Assembly (NCBI RefSeq): GCF_016901135.1
Contig: NZ_JAFEVL010000048.1
Location: 434,001 to 498,000, forward strand
From: Martinezella lusitana
Lineage (GTDB): Bacteria > Pseudomonadota > Alphaproteobacteria > Rhizobiales > Rhizobiaceae
Reading direction: 5' to 3'
Length of the DNA: 64,000 bases
The notes under the pieces are model-generated. The model was not told where the DNA came from, searched no databases, and worked only from the letters and a program-made list of their open reading frames with translations. A program made the position numbers and the translations under genes. Below are positions 28,152 through 38,074 of the stretch, in pieces. Position 1 is the stretch's first letter, and each line of letters opens with the position of its first letter.

Positions 28152-29344
28152 TCGCCGGTCGAGCGCGCCGACGGGACAACCCGTGTCAAGGATGCAAACT
28201 CCCAGATCGCCACGACGACGAGCACGGCTGTTGCGAGAATGCCGAGTTGGTAGACCACGACCTCCGGCAAGGTGAAAAGCAGCAATCCCAATCCGACGAG
28301 GCCCACCAGATGCGACAGTGGCGGCCGGCCGGTCGTCACCCCCTTGAACCAGAGATTTCCGATCAGGAACACGGCCGGGCCACCGAGAATGGCCGCGGCG
28401 GCGTGCATATCGGCCTGATCGTGCGGATGCGCGAACAGGAATTCATCGCCAACGACGCTCAGGATGATGCCGGCGAGAATGGGAATATGCGCATAGGTGA
28501 AGGCCTGCCTTGCCAGGCTGCCGGGCATGTCGTCATGCTCTATGCGGTGGGCCGCACGCTCATGCCCGAACTGGAAATAGATCCACCACAAGGCAACGGT
28601 GCCGACGAAAGCCGTGACGAACACCATGACGATCAAAGGCGAGACCGGCTGTTCGGCAAAGGTCTGGCCGGCCTGAAGGACAGCTTCGCCGAGGCAGATG
28701 ATGATGAACAACGCACAGCGTTCGGCGAGATGTGCGCCGGATACGTCCCAATCCGCAGCCGTCGACTTGCCGAGACCCGGAACCCGGAAGCCGAGCGCAG
28801 GCGCTGAATATTCGATTACGAGCGCCGCCAGCCAGAGACCTAACCTCATCTCGCCTTCCATCAGCGCACCGACGATCCATAAGACGCCGGACAGGACCAG
28901 CCAGGAGGTGATGCGAAGGAAATTGCGGTGGTTGGCGGGGCTGACATCCTTGAGGGCATAGACCGTAAACAGGGAACGGCCGACCTGCATGAAGACATAG
29001 GCGCCCGCAAAGAAAATCGCCTTCTCGCCAAAGGCGTCCGGAATAGCGGAAGACAGTATAAGCCCGGCAAACATCAGAACGAACAGCATGATGCGCACAG
29101 GCATACGGTCGGGATCAAGCCAGTTCGTCACCCAGGCCGTGAAGACCCATACCCACCATACCGCAAAGATCAGCATGACGGCTTCCAGGGCTCCCAGCGG
29201 CGTGAAGTGCTCCGCCAGGAAATGCGCAAGCTGGGAAATCGAGAAAACGAACACCAGATCGAAAAACAGCTCGACGAAAGAGACCTTGCTCTCGTTCTTG
29301 CCGCCCTTGGCGCGAAGCCAGCTTACCCTACCCCCAAGGACCAT
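28145..29344 (-). CDS. Low temperature requirement protein A (LtrA) family membrane protein
   Basis: The 399-residue integral membrane protein has about 11 helices. The family signature VSFVELFFDLVFVFSISQLAH lies across residues 21-41, a WW-rich helix (AVWWVWVFTAWVTNW) near 60, and HLAERCALFIIICLGEAV near 205. LtrA was named from a cold-sensitive Listeria mutant, but its biochemical role is unknown. It stands alone on the minus strand, overlapping the convergent marR end by 7 bases. Confidence 0.88.
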   Translation of the reverse strand: MVLGGRVSWLRAKGGKNESKVSFVELFFDLVFVFSISQLAHFLAEHFTPLGALEAVMLIFAVWWVWVFTAWVTNWLDPDRMPVRIMLFVLMFAGLILSSAIPDAFGEKAIFFAGAYVFMQVGRSLFTVYALKDVSPANHRNFLRITSWLVLSGVLWIVGALMEGEMRLGLWLAALVIEYSAPALGFRVPGLGKSTAADWDVSGAHLAERCALFIIICLGEAVLQAGQTFAEQPVSPLIVMVFVTAFVGTVALWWIYFQFGHERAAHRIEHDDMPGSLARQAFTYAHIPILAGIILSVVGDEFLFAHPHDQADMHAAAAILGGPAVFLIGNLWFKGVTTGRPPLSHLVGLVGLGLLLFTLPEVVVYQLGILATAVLVVVAIWEFASLTRVVPSARSTGDH

Positions 29345-29381
29345 GCCTACCTACGTCCTTTTCCCATTGATGACGCCAATG

Positions 29382-29756
29382 CTAATGCGGCCTTGCAGCC
29401 GTGTCGCGACTGAGGCCTTTTTCCTTCAATTCGGCTTCGTAGGCCGCAAAGAGCTCTGCGCCCTTCTCGCCGAGTTCGCGCAGATAGGGCCAGGTGAAAA
29501 TGCCGGTATCGTGCATATCGTCGAAGCCGATGCGCACGGCGTAATTGCCTGTTGGCGTCATCGACATGATGCCGACATTGCGCTTGCCCGGTACGGTGAT
29601 CTTCTGCCCCGGTCCATGTCCCTGCACTTCGGCGGAAGGCGATAACACTCGCAGCATCTCGGCAGGCAAATCGAAGCTCGTCCCGTCGTTAAAGCTCACG
29701 ACAAGGTGATGGCGGTCCTTCGATACCCTCAATTCGGTCGGCCAGACGTCGCTCAT
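29382..29756 (-). CDS. DUF971 domain protein
   Basis: A DUF971 domain, the same fold as the N-terminus of gamma-butyrobetaine hydroxylase, fills this 124-residue protein: [18 protein letters not shown] near 4-21, [19 protein letters not shown] near 29-47, and IRFDD-type [20 protein letters not shown] near 75-94. Small stand-alone DUF971 proteins occur beside iron-sulfur or molybdenum cofactor genes, and moaA is divergent here; a link is only suggestive. I start at MSDVW (29756); ATG 29768 and TTG 29777 are alternatives in frame. Confidence 0.85.
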   Translation of the reverse strand: MSDVWPTELRVSKDRHHLVVSFNDGTSFDLPAEMLRVLSPSAEVQGHGPGQKITVPGKRNVGIMSMTPTGNYAVRIGFDDMHDTGIFTWPYLRELGEKGAELFAAYEAELKEKGLSRDTAARPH

Positions 29757-29890
29757 CGATTTTTCCATGCGTTTCAATAGGTGTTTCGAGAATTATGCCG
29801 CCACTCGTTCACGCGCAAGTGCAATCAAAATGCATTTTCCTTGACGCAACAATCGCCTATGCACACATTAGCAGTGTAACGGAGGTTTGT

Positions 29891-30940
29891 GTGAATAGCA
29901 TTGTTGGTACGATAGGCAATGGATCGCCGCTTGTGGCGGATGCGTCCCCGATGGTTGACCCTTTCGGACGGGCGGTCACCTATCTGCGCGTCTCGGTCAC
30001 CGACCGCTGCGACTTCCGCTGCACTTACTGCATGGCCGAGCACATGACCTTCCTGCCGAAGAAGGATCTGTTGACGCTCGAAGAGCTCAATCGCCTCTGT
30101 TCCGCCTTCATCGCCAAGGGCGTGCGCAAGATCAGGCTCACCGGCGGCGAGCCGCTGGTGCGCAAGAACATCATGTTTTTGGTCCGCGAGCTCGGAAGGC
30201 AAGTCGGGGATGGTGCGCTCGACGAATTGACCTTGACGACAAATGGCTCGCAGCTCGCCCGCCATGCCGATGAGCTCTACGACTGCGGTGTGCGGCGCAT
30301 CAACGTCTCGCTCGACACGCTCGACCCCGACAAATTCCGAAGCATCACCCGCTGGGGCGATTTCGCCAAGGTGATGGAGGGTATCGACGCAGCACAAAGG
30401 GCCGGCCTGAAGATCAAGCTCAATACCGTCGCTCTCAAGGGCTTCAACGAGGCCGAAATTCCCGAGCTGCTGCGCTTCGCCCACGGCCGGGGCATGGACC
30501 TGACCGTTATCGAGACGATGCCGATGGGCGAGATCGATGAGGATCGCACCGATCAGTACCTGCCGCTGTCGAAGCTGCGCGCCGACCTTGAGCGTCAGTT
30601 CACGCTGGCCGATATTCCCTACAAGACAGGCGGCCCGGCCCGTTATGTCAAGGTGGCGGAAACTGATGGAAGGCTCGGCTTCATCACGCCGATGACGCAT
30701 AATTTCTGCGAGAGCTGCAACCGCGTGCGGCTCACCTGCACGGGCACGCTCTACATGTGTCTCGGACAGAACGACGCGGCCGACCTGCGCACGGCGCTGC
30801 GTGCGACGGAAGATGATGCGCTCCTTTGTGCCGCGATCGACGAAGCGATCACCCGCAAGCCGAAAGGTCATGACTTCATCATCGACCGTACCCATAACCG
30901 GCCGGCTGTCGCGCGCCACATGAGCGTCACCGGCGGCTAG
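29891..30940 (+). CDS. moaA: GTP 3',8-cyclase (molybdenum cofactor biosynthesis)
   Basis: This radical-SAM enzyme converts GTP to 3',8-cyclo-GTP, the first committed molybdopterin step. The 349-residue protein shows the N-terminal cluster motif CDFRCTYC near 38-45, the C-terminal cluster cysteines in [11 protein letters not shown] and LYMCLG (about 275-293), and the conserved terminal GG needed for activity. The start is a GTG at 29891 with GGAGG five bases before it, rejecting an upstream extension of 32 codons. mobA-mobB lie 6 kb away; moaC and other partners are not in the window. Confidence 0.95.
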   Translation: MNSIVGTIGNGSPLVADASPMVDPFGRAVTYLRVSVTDRCDFRCTYCMAEHMTFLPKKDLLTLEELNRLCSAFIAKGVRKIRLTGGEPLVRKNIMFLVRELGRQVGDGALDELTLTTNGSQLARHADELYDCGVRRINVSLDTLDPDKFRSITRWGDFAKVMEGIDAAQRAGLKIKLNTVALKGFNEAEIPELLRFAHGRGMDLTVIETMPMGEIDEDRTDQYLPLSKLRADLERQFTLADIPYKTGGPARYVKVAETDGRLGFITPMTHNFCESCNRVRLTCTGTLYMCLGQNDAADLRTALRATEDDALLCAAIDEAITRKPKGHDFIIDRTHNRPAVARHMSVTGG

Positions 30941-30960
30941 CCAACATCGAGAAAATCAAA

Positions 30961-31713
30961 ATGCAGCTTGAGCTCATTCGCAACGCGACGCTGAAGATCA
31001 GCTATGGCGGCCATGTGCTGTTGATCGACCCCTATTTCGCGCCACGCCACAGCCTGCCGTCCTTTACCGGCCGCTCTCCCAACCCGATGACGGTACTGCC
31101 CCGCGCGATCGACGACATTCTCCAAGGTGTGGAGCTGGTGATCGTGTCGCATCTGCATACCGATCACTTCGATTCCGTGGCAAAGGAACGCGTCCCGAAG
31201 ACCCTGCCGCTCCTCTGCCAGCCCGGCGACGAAGGCTCTATCAGGGAAACTGGATTCGCTGATGTCACACCCCTGTCCGAGACTACGGTCTGGCAAGGGA
31301 TAACGATCACGCCGCGGCAAGGCAGCCACGGTCTCGGCCCGGTCGTGGAGAAAATGGGACATGTCATCGGCTTCACGCTGGAGGCTGCCGGCGAACCCAC
31401 CGTCTATTGGGCAGGCGATACCGTGCTTTATCCGCCGGTTGCCGAGACGATCCGGCAGGTCTCGCCCGATATCGTCGTCACGCATTCCTGCGGCGCGCGC
31501 TGGGACGGCGATCTCATCGTCATGGATGCCGAGCAGACGGTCGCGCTCAGCCGCCTCGCCTCGCAAGCAATCGTCGTTGCAACCCATATGGAAGCGCTCG
31601 ACCATGCGACGATCACGCGACAAGACCTTCGCCAGGCAGCGGATATAGCAGGTATCGATCCATCGCGCCTGCTGATCCCTGCCGATGGCGAAACACTCCA
31701 CTTGGGCCGATGA
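30961..31713 (+). CDS. MBL-fold metal-dependent hydrolase
   Basis: The 250-residue protein has the metallo-beta-lactamase fold with metal motif VSHLHTDHFD near 62-71, a further His in GSHGLGP near 122, and the bridging Asp in YWAGDTVLYPP near 142-152. It resembles UlaG/YtnP-type hydrolases; the substrate is unknown. It begins 20 bases after moaA on the same strand and may be co-transcribed, but I know no functional link. Confidence 0.85.
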   Translation: MQLELIRNATLKISYGGHVLLIDPYFAPRHSLPSFTGRSPNPMTVLPRAIDDILQGVELVIVSHLHTDHFDSVAKERVPKTLPLLCQPGDEGSIRETGFADVTPLSETTVWQGITITPRQGSHGLGPVVEKMGHVIGFTLEAAGEPTVYWAGDTVLYPPVAETIRQVSPDIVVTHSCGARWDGDLIVMDAEQTVALSRLASQAIVVATHMEALDHATITRQDLRQAADIAGIDPSRLLIPADGETLHLGR

Positions 31714-31738
31714 TCTGATCGCGCTTCGCCAAGCACGA

Positions 31739-32137
31739 CTAGCGCGACGCGAAGCGCTTCTTCGCCGCATCGGTCGCCGGCATGTACAGCGAAACTGCAG
31801 TTCCCTCGGGGTCGCGGAATTGGAAGGTCTTGTTGCCCCAGGGCATCATCTTCAGCTCGTGCACAAGAGGAACCTTGTCCTTCAGGCGTTCGTATTCGGC
31901 GTCGATGTCTTCGACCTGGAATTCGATGCAGGCGGTGCGATTGGCGCCAGGCTCGGCGCTGCCCTCTCTCCAAAGGGCGACGGTTTCGACGGCGCCGATG
32001 GCCAACGTGCCCGCCGACGTCTCGATCTCAGCAAAAACGGGGGCAAGCCATTCGGCCTGGAGCCCGGTTACCATTTCATAGAAGGCAACCATGGCCTTTA
32101 TGTCGGCCGCGATGAGACGGGTGGAAGCGAACTTCAT
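31739..32137 (-). CDS. VOC (glyoxalase/bleomycin-resistance-like) protein
   Basis: The 132-residue protein has the paired beta-alpha-beta-beta-beta VOC units: STRLIAADIKAMVAFYEMVTG near 5-25 and, in the second half, CIEFQVEDIDAEYERL near 70 and FQFRDPEGTAVSLY near 105-118. Such proteins bind metals or small hydrophobic ligands; the role is unknown. It is divergent from a YafY-type regulator, a common pairing, with a palindrome between them that probably controls both. Confidence 0.88.
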   Translation of the reverse strand: MKFASTRLIAADIKAMVAFYEMVTGLQAEWLAPVFAEIETSAGTLAIGAVETVALWREGSAEPGANRTACIEFQVEDIDAEYERLKDKVPLVHELKMMPWGNKTFQFRDPEGTAVSLYMPATDAAKKRFASR

Positions 32138-32199
32138 AACTAGTCCTTTTGATTGGATGCAAAGCCCTTGCAGCTCCGCAGAACCTCTTGTCGCATAGC

Positions 32200-32225
32200 C
32201 CTGCTGCCACCATACTGTCAGCAGG
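32200..32225. promoter_or_regulatory. Palindromic operator between VOC and YafY-type genes
   Basis: Arms CCTGCTGCCA (32200-32209) and TGTCAGCAGG (32216-32225) pair at 9 of 10 positions around a 6-base centre. The right arm runs into the ribosome site of the regulator gene. This is the expected place for an autoregulatory operator. Confidence 0.55.
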
Positions 32226-32237
32226 AGTAAGTATGCG

Positions 32238-32957
32238 ATGCGCCGCGGCGACCGACTGTTTCAGATCATTCAGATTCTGCGCCGATCGACCCGGCCGGTG
32301 ACGGCGACCGCGCTGGCAGTGGAACTTGAGGTATCGAAACGCACGGTTTATCGCGACATGGCCGACCTGATAGGCCAGCGGGTTCCGATCGAAGGCGAGG
32401 CAGGGCTGGGCTACGTGCTCGCCGCTGGCTACGACATGCCGCCGCTGATGCTGGCGCCTGACGAGCTGGAAGCGGTGGTGCTGGGCGCGCAGTGGGTCTC
32501 GGGCCATTCCGACAAGGTGCTTGCCAATGCGGCGCGCGATGTGATTGCAAAGATCGCCGCTGTCGTCCCCGAGCACCTGCGCCCCTTCATCGTCGAGCCG
32601 AGCGTGGGCGCAAGACCGACTGGCGGGAGGCCTGAGGAGCGTGTCGATGCGTCGCTGCTCAGATCGGCAATCCGCAATGGTGTGAAACTGCGGCTGCGGT
32701 ACAGCTCGGAAGCGAGCGACGAGACGGAGCGAACAGTGTGGCCGGTGATCCTCGGCTATGCCGAGACCAGCAGCCTGCTGGTCGCCTGGTGCGAGCTGCG
32801 ACAGGGTTTCCGCCATTTCCGCACTGACCGGATTGTCGCGGCCGAGATACTCGAAGAACCTATCGGCTTGCGATCGGGCGAATTGCGCCGCCGCTGGCAG
32901 CGCTGGCGCGAAGAGCAAGTCCGGCTGTCCCCGGGCTTGCTGCAACCGCAGCCTTGA
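32238..32957 (+). CDS. YafY-type transcriptional regulator (HTH-WYL)
   Basis: The 239-residue protein has an N-terminal HTH_11 helix-turn-helix (RLFQIIQILRRSTRPVTATALAVELEVSKRTVYRDM spans about residues 6-41) and a WYL ligand-sensing domain near 130-205 (LRYSSEASDETERTVWPVILG split around 147-167). WYL proteins sense nucleic-acid or nucleotide ligands in known cases. It is divergent from the VOC gene. An AGGAG lies ten bases before the ATG. A bidirectional terminator follows. Confidence 0.9.
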   Translation: MRRGDRLFQIIQILRRSTRPVTATALAVELEVSKRTVYRDMADLIGQRVPIEGEAGLGYVLAAGYDMPPLMLAPDELEAVVLGAQWVSGHSDKVLANAARDVIAKIAAVVPEHLRPFIVEPSVGARPTGGRPEERVDASLLRSAIRNGVKLRLRYSSEASDETERTVWPVILGYAETSSLLVAWCELRQGFRHFRTDRIVAAEILEEPIGLRSGELRRRWQRWREEQVRLSPGLLQPQP

Positions 32958-32971
32958 TTAGGTTTTGGCCA

Positions 32972-33012
32972 AATTGAAAAGCACCGGCTCATTTGGCCGG
33001 CGCTTTTCAATT
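32972..33012. terminator. Bidirectional terminator between YafY-type regulator and chemoreceptor
   Basis: Arms of 16 bases (32972-32987 and 32997-33012) pair with a single mismatch; the outer part AATTGAAAAGC is perfect. T-rich tails follow on both strands. It sits between convergent genes. Confidence 0.8.
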
Positions 33013-33040
33013 AATTATAATAATCTGCTAATGTGATACT

Positions 33041-35593
33041 TTAGGCTGCACGATAGCGCGCCACCTCTGCAGCGCTATGATGTTCGTAGCCCACATCGCC
33101 ATCACCGGTGCGGAAGCGATCGATCTTCTCGGACAGCGTATCGACACGCTGGCGCAGACCGTGGATCTCGGCATTGTTCTCCTCGACCATGGCCGCATTC
33201 CGCTGCGTAATCAGCTCCACTTCGGCGACCGCCCGGGTTACTTCTTCGATGCCGGTCGATTGCTCGGTCGTTGCCGAAGAAATATCGGCCACGAGCCTCT
33301 GCACGCCGGTGACATGGCTGATGATCTCCGTCAGTGCCGCACCGGTCTGTTCGACCAGGCGAACGCCGTTCTGCACCTGGGTGGAACTTGCCGAGATCAA
33401 GCCTTTGATCTCCTTTGCCGCATTGGCGCAGCGCTGCGCCAGCTCGCGCACTTCCTGCGCCACGACAGCAAAACCGCGACCCGCCTCACCGGCACGCGCC
33501 GCCTCGACGCCGGCGTTCAGCGCCAGAAGATTGGTCTGGAAAGCGATTTCATCGATGACGCCGATGATGGTGGCGATTTTTTCAGACGAACGGTTGATCT
33601 CGCTCATCGCGCCGACAGCCTTGGCGACCACTTCACCGGACCGGCTGGCATAGGCCTGCGTCTCGTTGACCGATGTCGCCGTCTGCCGCGCGCGGTCCGC
33701 CGTTGAGCGCACGACGTCGCTCAGGCGGTGCAGCGCGCGCGAGCTTTCCTCGAGGGCTGCTGCCTGCTGTTCGGTGCGGCGCGCCAGATCATCGGCCGAC
33801 ATAGCAAGGTTGCCGGTGCCGCCCTTGATCTCTTCCGCCGTGTAGCGAACATCCGTCAAGGTTTCGCGCAGGGCTTCGATGGCATGATTGTAGGTGAAGG
33901 CCATTTCGACGAAGTCCGCTGAAAGGTCTTCGCGCATGCTCTCTTCCAGATTGCCGTCGGCAAGCTTGGCAAGAACATCCGCCAGCGCATTCAGGGCCTG
34001 CTTCTGCTCGGCTTCGATGCGGGCACGCTCGGCAGCACGACGGGTGGCGTCCTCCTCCGAAAGCGCCCGGGCGCTCTCCGCTTCCCGCTCCAATCGGACG
34101 TTCTCCAATGCGGCGTCCCGGAAGACGCTGACGGAACGCACCATGTCGCCGATCTCGTCGCCGCGATTGCGTCCGTCGATCGCCACCTCCAGATCGCCGC
34201 TCGCAAGCCGCGTCATGATCTCGGTCACGCGCTTCAGCGGTCCGCGCAGGGTTTCCACCAGCATCAGGCCGCCGACGATGGCAAGCAGAGTGCCGAGGAT
34301 CATCGCAATCACGGAAACATTGGCGGAGCGCTCGCTGTCTTCCTTGCCGAGTTCCTGCGCCTGGGCCACGAAACTGCGAAGCGATGTCATCGCATCGGCC
34401 AGCAGTTGGTTGGACTGGATGCGTGTCGTCTTCCAGTCGGCTGCCGTCTGCAGCAAGTCGGCCGATCCGTTCGTCAGGCCGTCGATCAAGGGCTGCATGT
34501 GGGCCGCAAAATCGCGCATGGTGGCATTGGTCTGGCCGAGCGCGGAAATCTTCGCAGCCGCAACCTGCAGATCCTTGAGATCGGCCATCACGGGTTCGCG
34601 CGACGCGGCGTCGCGGACATTTTCCATGCGCGATGCGTGCAAGGTCAGGCGGTCGGTGATCCCAAGCGCTTCGTCGACATGATCCAGAAGCTCCTTCTGA
34701 CCGTCGATGATCTTGTCGAGGCTGACGAAGCGACCAGCGGCAGTGTCGCTGTTCTTGGCTGACTGCAGCGTCATGTCGCCTTCGATCTTGACGAAGCTCT
34801 GCAGGATCGGTCCCATCGCCTCGACCTTCTGATCGGGCGTGTCGGAATTCTTCAATACGGCATCGAGCTTGTCGGCGGCATCGGAGGCGTTGTTGACAAG
34901 GCCGGCGCCGCGCTTGGAGACCAACGCCTTGGATACCGCCACCTGCTTCAAAATGGCGTCGGCATAGGTGCGCGCATCGGAAATCTCTTCCGTGGAGTCG
35001 GCCGCCATCTGCACCTGGATGCGCAGATTGCTCATCTTCTCCGACAAACCCTTATAGGCCGCGGCATCGTAAAGCAGCTCCTTGGCAAAGGTTTCCTTGT
35101 CACTGAAATCCTTGCGGATGATATCGATCTGCTTGGCAGCGGCCTTGCCGGTGGCTTCCACACCCTGCACTGCCTTGCGGATCGCCTCGACATCGCTGTC
35201 CTGCTTCTGCCTGATCGCCCAGAGCGTTGCTTCCTGGGTGCGCATCTTGTCGGCCAACTCGCTGACAGGAACGATCTTGGCGCGCTGATCGTCGCTGAGC
35301 AGGCCGCTCAGCCGGTGCACGCCCTGCTCCTGCGCATCGATCTTGTCGGCAAGCGCCTGACGCGTGTCGTCAGACGGCGCTGCCGTGAACTCCTGCAGCG
35401 CAGCCTGCAAATTCTCGAAATCGCTGATGTTTTCGATCGTCGCGCGCGTCACGGTCATGTGGCCATTCAGAATATTGGCCGTGTGATAGCCGACCAGACC
35501 GACGCCGGCGATGAGGACCACCAGCGGCACCACGAAGATGAGGACCTTGGTCACAATCCGGCGGCTCTGCAGAAGACGATCAATGAAAAACAT
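33041..35593 (-). CDS. Methyl-accepting chemotaxis protein, large periplasmic sensor
   Basis: The 850-residue receptor has a first membrane helix near 14-36 ([19 protein letters not shown]), a helical periplasmic sensor of about 390 residues, a second helix near 428-448, a HAMP domain ([22 protein letters not shown] split near 450-472), and a long cytoplasmic signalling domain. The conserved hairpin tip, [20 protein letters not shown], is complete near 700. The sensor length and all-helical content resemble helical bimodular (HBM) domains. There is no CheR-binding pentapeptide at the C-terminus, which ends YRAA. The ligand is unknown. Confidence 0.93.
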   Translation of the reverse strand: MFFIDRLLQSRRIVTKVLIFVVPLVVLIAGVGLVGYHTANILNGHMTVTRATIENISDFENLQAALQEFTAAPSDDTRQALADKIDAQEQGVHRLSGLLSDDQRAKIVPVSELADKMRTQEATLWAIRQKQDSDVEAIRKAVQGVEATGKAAAKQIDIIRKDFSDKETFAKELLYDAAAYKGLSEKMSNLRIQVQMAADSTEEISDARTYADAILKQVAVSKALVSKRGAGLVNNASDAADKLDAVLKNSDTPDQKVEAMGPILQSFVKIEGDMTLQSAKNSDTAAGRFVSLDKIIDGQKELLDHVDEALGITDRLTLHASRMENVRDAASREPVMADLKDLQVAAAKISALGQTNATMRDFAAHMQPLIDGLTNGSADLLQTAADWKTTRIQSNQLLADAMTSLRSFVAQAQELGKEDSERSANVSVIAMILGTLLAIVGGLMLVETLRGPLKRVTEIMTRLASGDLEVAIDGRNRGDEIGDMVRSVSVFRDAALENVRLEREAESARALSEEDATRRAAERARIEAEQKQALNALADVLAKLADGNLEESMREDLSADFVEMAFTYNHAIEALRETLTDVRYTAEEIKGGTGNLAMSADDLARRTEQQAAALEESSRALHRLSDVVRSTADRARQTATSVNETQAYASRSGEVVAKAVGAMSEINRSSEKIATIIGVIDEIAFQTNLLALNAGVEAARAGEAGRGFAVVAQEVRELAQRCANAAKEIKGLISASSTQVQNGVRLVEQTGAALTEIISHVTGVQRLVADISSATTEQSTGIEEVTRAVAEVELITQRNAAMVEENNAEIHGLRQRVDTLSEKIDRFRTGDGDVGYEHHSAAEVARYRAA

Positions 35594-35927
35594 GCGGCGC
35601 CCTAACTGGGTTATTTAAGTCTCCGGCGAAGGCGGGATCGTCATTCCTGCTGCGCTGCGGTAGGTGCTTCTGCCTCATGCAAAACCGCTGTGAGCCTCGG
35701 GAAATAAGATTGAATAAGAATTAATCGGACACCTAAAACCTTGCGGTATATGCAAAAAATATACAACCGGCGTATCATTTTACGACTGAGGCGCGAAAAT
35801 ACTCATCACTTCGGAGCTAACTGCGCTGCAGCGCACAATCGAATTCCGCCGCCATGAAAAGACAAGCGATTACAATTTGCTGAAAACGGCGCTAATCCAG
35901 ACTGACAATCCGGAGACTCGTTTTTTC
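35594..35927. other. 334-base divergent intergenic region, chemoreceptor / DMT transporter
   Basis: No gene is supported. It holds the inverted repeat GTATAT-N7-ATATAC (35746-35764) in an AT-rich, promoter-like stretch, and the perfect 14-base palindrome TGCGCTGCAGCGCA (35822-35835). The frame of the following gene is open back to a TTG at 35877, but the ATG at 35928 fits better. Confidence 0.55.
35746..35764. promoter_or_regulatory. Inverted repeat GTATAT-N7-ATATAC
   Basis: Perfect 6-base arms flank an A-rich spacer, midway between divergent starts. It could be an operator or overlap a -10 element. The assignment is tentative. Confidence 0.25.
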
Positions 35928-36839
35928 ATGCGACTGACCAAGAATATGCAGGGCGCGCTCTTCATGGCCGCATCCATGGCCGGCTTCTGCTGCAGCGACG
36001 CTCTGTCCAAGACGGTCATCGCCTCGATGAACGCCGGCGAAATCATCTTCATCCGCGGCTTGTTTACGGCCTTCCTCGTCTATCTCCTCGCCCGCAGAAT
36101 GGGCGCGCTGCGTTCCTGGAAAGTCGTTCTGCAGCCGATGATCGCTCTGCGCATCGCCTGCGAAGCCATAGCCGCGGCAACCTACATCACCGCGCTCGGG
36201 ATGATGCCGATCGCCAATGCCTCGGCCATTCAGCAGGCCGTGCCTCTGGCGGTGACGCTCGGTGCAGTGGTGTTTCTGAAAGAACCTGTGGGATGGCGGC
36301 GATGGGCGGCGATTACGGTCGGCTTCATCGGCGTCCTGATCATCATCCGGCCTGGCCCTGAGGGTTTTACCACGGCTGCGTTGCTCGCTATCGCCTGCAT
36401 GTTCGCGACCGCCGCCCGCGACCTGTCCACACGCTGCATCAGCAAGGACGTGCCGTCGCTGATGGTCACGGTATGTACCGCAATCTTTATTTCCATCTTC
36501 GGTGCCCTCTGCATCGTTCCGCTCGGCGGCTGGCAGCCCGTGAATATCACGTCTCTCCTCCAGATCCTGCTCGCGTCCGTTCTCGTGCTGATTGGCTATC
36601 AGGCTGTCATCCTGGCAATGCGCACGGGCGAAATCTCCTTCGTCGCGCCGTTTCGCTATCTGAGCCTCATCTGGTCAGCCTTGCTCGGCCTGATCGTCTT
36701 CGGCGAGAGGCCTGACAGTTGGGCCATCATCGGCGCCGCGATTGTCATCGCCTCCGGCATCTATACATTCTATCGGGAAAACAAACGGCGGGCCGCCGAG
36801 CGCGTCGCGCAGGAATCAGAGCCCCGCGTTCCCGCCTGA
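35928..36839 (+). CDS. DMT/EamA family transporter
   Basis: The 303-residue protein has ten predicted membrane helices arranged as two EamA repeats: IFIRGLFTAFLVYLLARR near 36, IQQAVPLAVTLGAVVFLKEPVGWRRW near 104-129, and FVAPFRYLSLIWSALLGLIVFGERP near 240-264. Family members export metabolites or amino acids; the substrate is unknown. I use the ATG at 35928; GGAG lies 12 bases upstream. mobA follows after 10 bases, so it may share a transcript with mobAB. Confidence 0.88.
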   Translation: MRLTKNMQGALFMAASMAGFCCSDALSKTVIASMNAGEIIFIRGLFTAFLVYLLARRMGALRSWKVVLQPMIALRIACEAIAAATYITALGMMPIANASAIQQAVPLAVTLGAVVFLKEPVGWRRWAAITVGFIGVLIIIRPGPEGFTTAALLAIACMFATAARDLSTRCISKDVPSLMVTVCTAIFISIFGALCIVPLGGWQPVNITSLLQILLASVLVLIGYQAVILAMRTGEISFVAPFRYLSLIWSALLGLIVFGERPDSWAIIGAAIVIASGIYTFYRENKRRAAERVAQESEPRVPA

Positions 36840-36849
36840 GGTCGCAATC

Positions 36850-37500
36850 ATGTCCGGCTTCATCGCCAATGCCGACGATATCCCAGTCGTCCTGCTCGCA
36901 GGGGGGCGGTCGAGCCGCATGGGCGCGAACAAGGCATTTGTCATACTGGGCGGCGAAAGCCTTCTCGCCCGTATCTCAACACGAATCACGCAGCGACAAA
37001 GACAACCCGTCGCGCTCAACGCCGATCCCGATTGGCCCGACTCGCTGGGGTTGACGCTTGTCCCGGACGGGATTCCCGGCAAGCTCGGGCCGCTGGCAGG
37101 TGTGCTCACCGCCATGCGGGATACGGCGCTGCGCTATCCGCAGGTTTCGCATGTTGCCACTGTCCCCATAGACAGCCCCTTCTTCCCGCTCGATCTGATC
37201 GCGCGGCTGGCGGATGCCGTTCAAGGCCGTGATGAAATTGCAATCGCCGCGTCGTTCGACCGCGACCACCCGGTTTTCGGTCTCTGGCCCGTCTCCGCCG
37301 CCAGTGATCTCGAGACATGGATCGTCTCGGACCCGAAACGACGCGTCAGCGATTTTCTCGCACGCCACAACGTCCGAAGGGTGGAGTTTCCCGCGATCGG
37401 AACACCGATCGGTCCCCTCGACCCCTTCTTCAACGTCAACACTCCAGCCGATCTGATCGAGGCGGAGAAATGGCTCACCGAACTGGAGGGCATGTCATGA
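36850..37500 (+). CDS. mobA: Molybdenum cofactor guanylyltransferase
   Basis: It transfers GMP from GTP to molybdopterin to form the MGD cofactor used by nitrate reductase-type enzymes. The 216-residue protein has the nucleotide-binding signature LLAGGRSSRMGANKAF near 14-29, a GPLAGVLTAM segment near 81 and PIDSPFFPLDL near 104. The ATG at 36850 with GAGG eight bases upstream is preferred over a 36-codon extension lying inside the preceding gene. Its stop overlaps the mobB start as ATGA. Confidence 0.93.
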   Translation: MSGFIANADDIPVVLLAGGRSSRMGANKAFVILGGESLLARISTRITQRQRQPVALNADPDWPDSLGLTLVPDGIPGKLGPLAGVLTAMRDTALRYPQVSHVATVPIDSPFFPLDLIARLADAVQGRDEIAIAASFDRDHPVFGLWPVSAASDLETWIVSDPKRRVSDFLARHNVRRVEFPAIGTPIGPLDPFFNVNTPADLIEAEKWLTELEGMS

Positions 37501-38027
37501 CGACACCCCGACCGAAGATCTTCGGCATTGCAGGCTGGAAGAATTCCGGCAAGACCGGGCTCGCTGTGCGCCTCGTCACCGAATTCACCCGACGCGGCTA
37601 CCGGATTTCAACGATCAAGCATGCGCATCATGACTTCGATATCGACAAGGTGGGCGCCGACAGCTTTCGCCATCGCGAGGCCGGAGCGCATGAAGTTACC
37701 ATCGTCTCGGGCACGCGTTATGCCATCATGCACGAATTGCGCGGCGCGCCTGAACCCAGCTTCGAGGAAATACTGGCGCGCCTCGCTCCCTGCGACCTCG
37801 TCCTGATCGAAGGCTACAAGCGCGAGCCCATCCCGAAGATCGAGGCACGCCGCCTGGAGGCCGTCAACCGGGAGCCGCTTGCCGCACACGACCCGCATAT
37901 CGTCGCCATCGCCGCCGACCATCCTGTCGAGGACGCCGGTTCGCTTAAAGTCTTCGACCTCGATAACACGCTGGCAATCGCCGATTTTATCGCCGCAACC
38001 GTCGGCCTTGATGAGCCGGCAAAATAA
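37497..38027 (+). CDS. mobB: Molybdopterin-guanine dinucleotide biosynthesis protein B
   Basis: The 176-residue GTP-binding adapter assists MobA in cofactor attachment. The P-loop reads GWKNSGKTGLA near 13-23; STIKHAHHDFDIDKVGADSFRHREAGA runs across about 38-64, and VLIEGYKREPIPKIE near 102-116. The ATG overlaps the mobA stop in ATGA, indicating translational coupling. A terminator-like hairpin lies right after the stop. Confidence 0.94.
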   Translation: MTTPRPKIFGIAGWKNSGKTGLAVRLVTEFTRRGYRISTIKHAHHDFDIDKVGADSFRHREAGAHEVTIVSGTRYAIMHELRGAPEPSFEEILARLAPCDLVLIEGYKREPIPKIEARRLEAVNREPLAAHDPHIVAIAADHPVEDAGSLKVFDLDNTLAIADFIAATVGLDEPAK

Positions 38028-38051
38028 AAGGCCGCCGGTCTCCCGGCGGCC
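38021..38051 (-). terminator. Terminator of OmpA-like gene (also follows mobB)
   Basis: A 9-bp stem, GGCCGCCGG with CCGGCGGCC (38030-38051), has a 4-base loop. Read on the minus strand it is followed by TTTTATTTT, so it chiefly ends the OmpA-like transcript, though it may also stop mobB transcription. Confidence 0.75.
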
Positions 38052-38074
38052 TCGCGACATGGCTCGAACCTGCC

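Noticed and set aside
31721-31757. GCGCTTCGC / GCGAAGCGC hairpin between the MBL and VOC genes as a terminator
   Set aside because: The loop is 19 bases, there is no U-tract, and one arm lies within VOC coding sequence, so chance pairing is likely.
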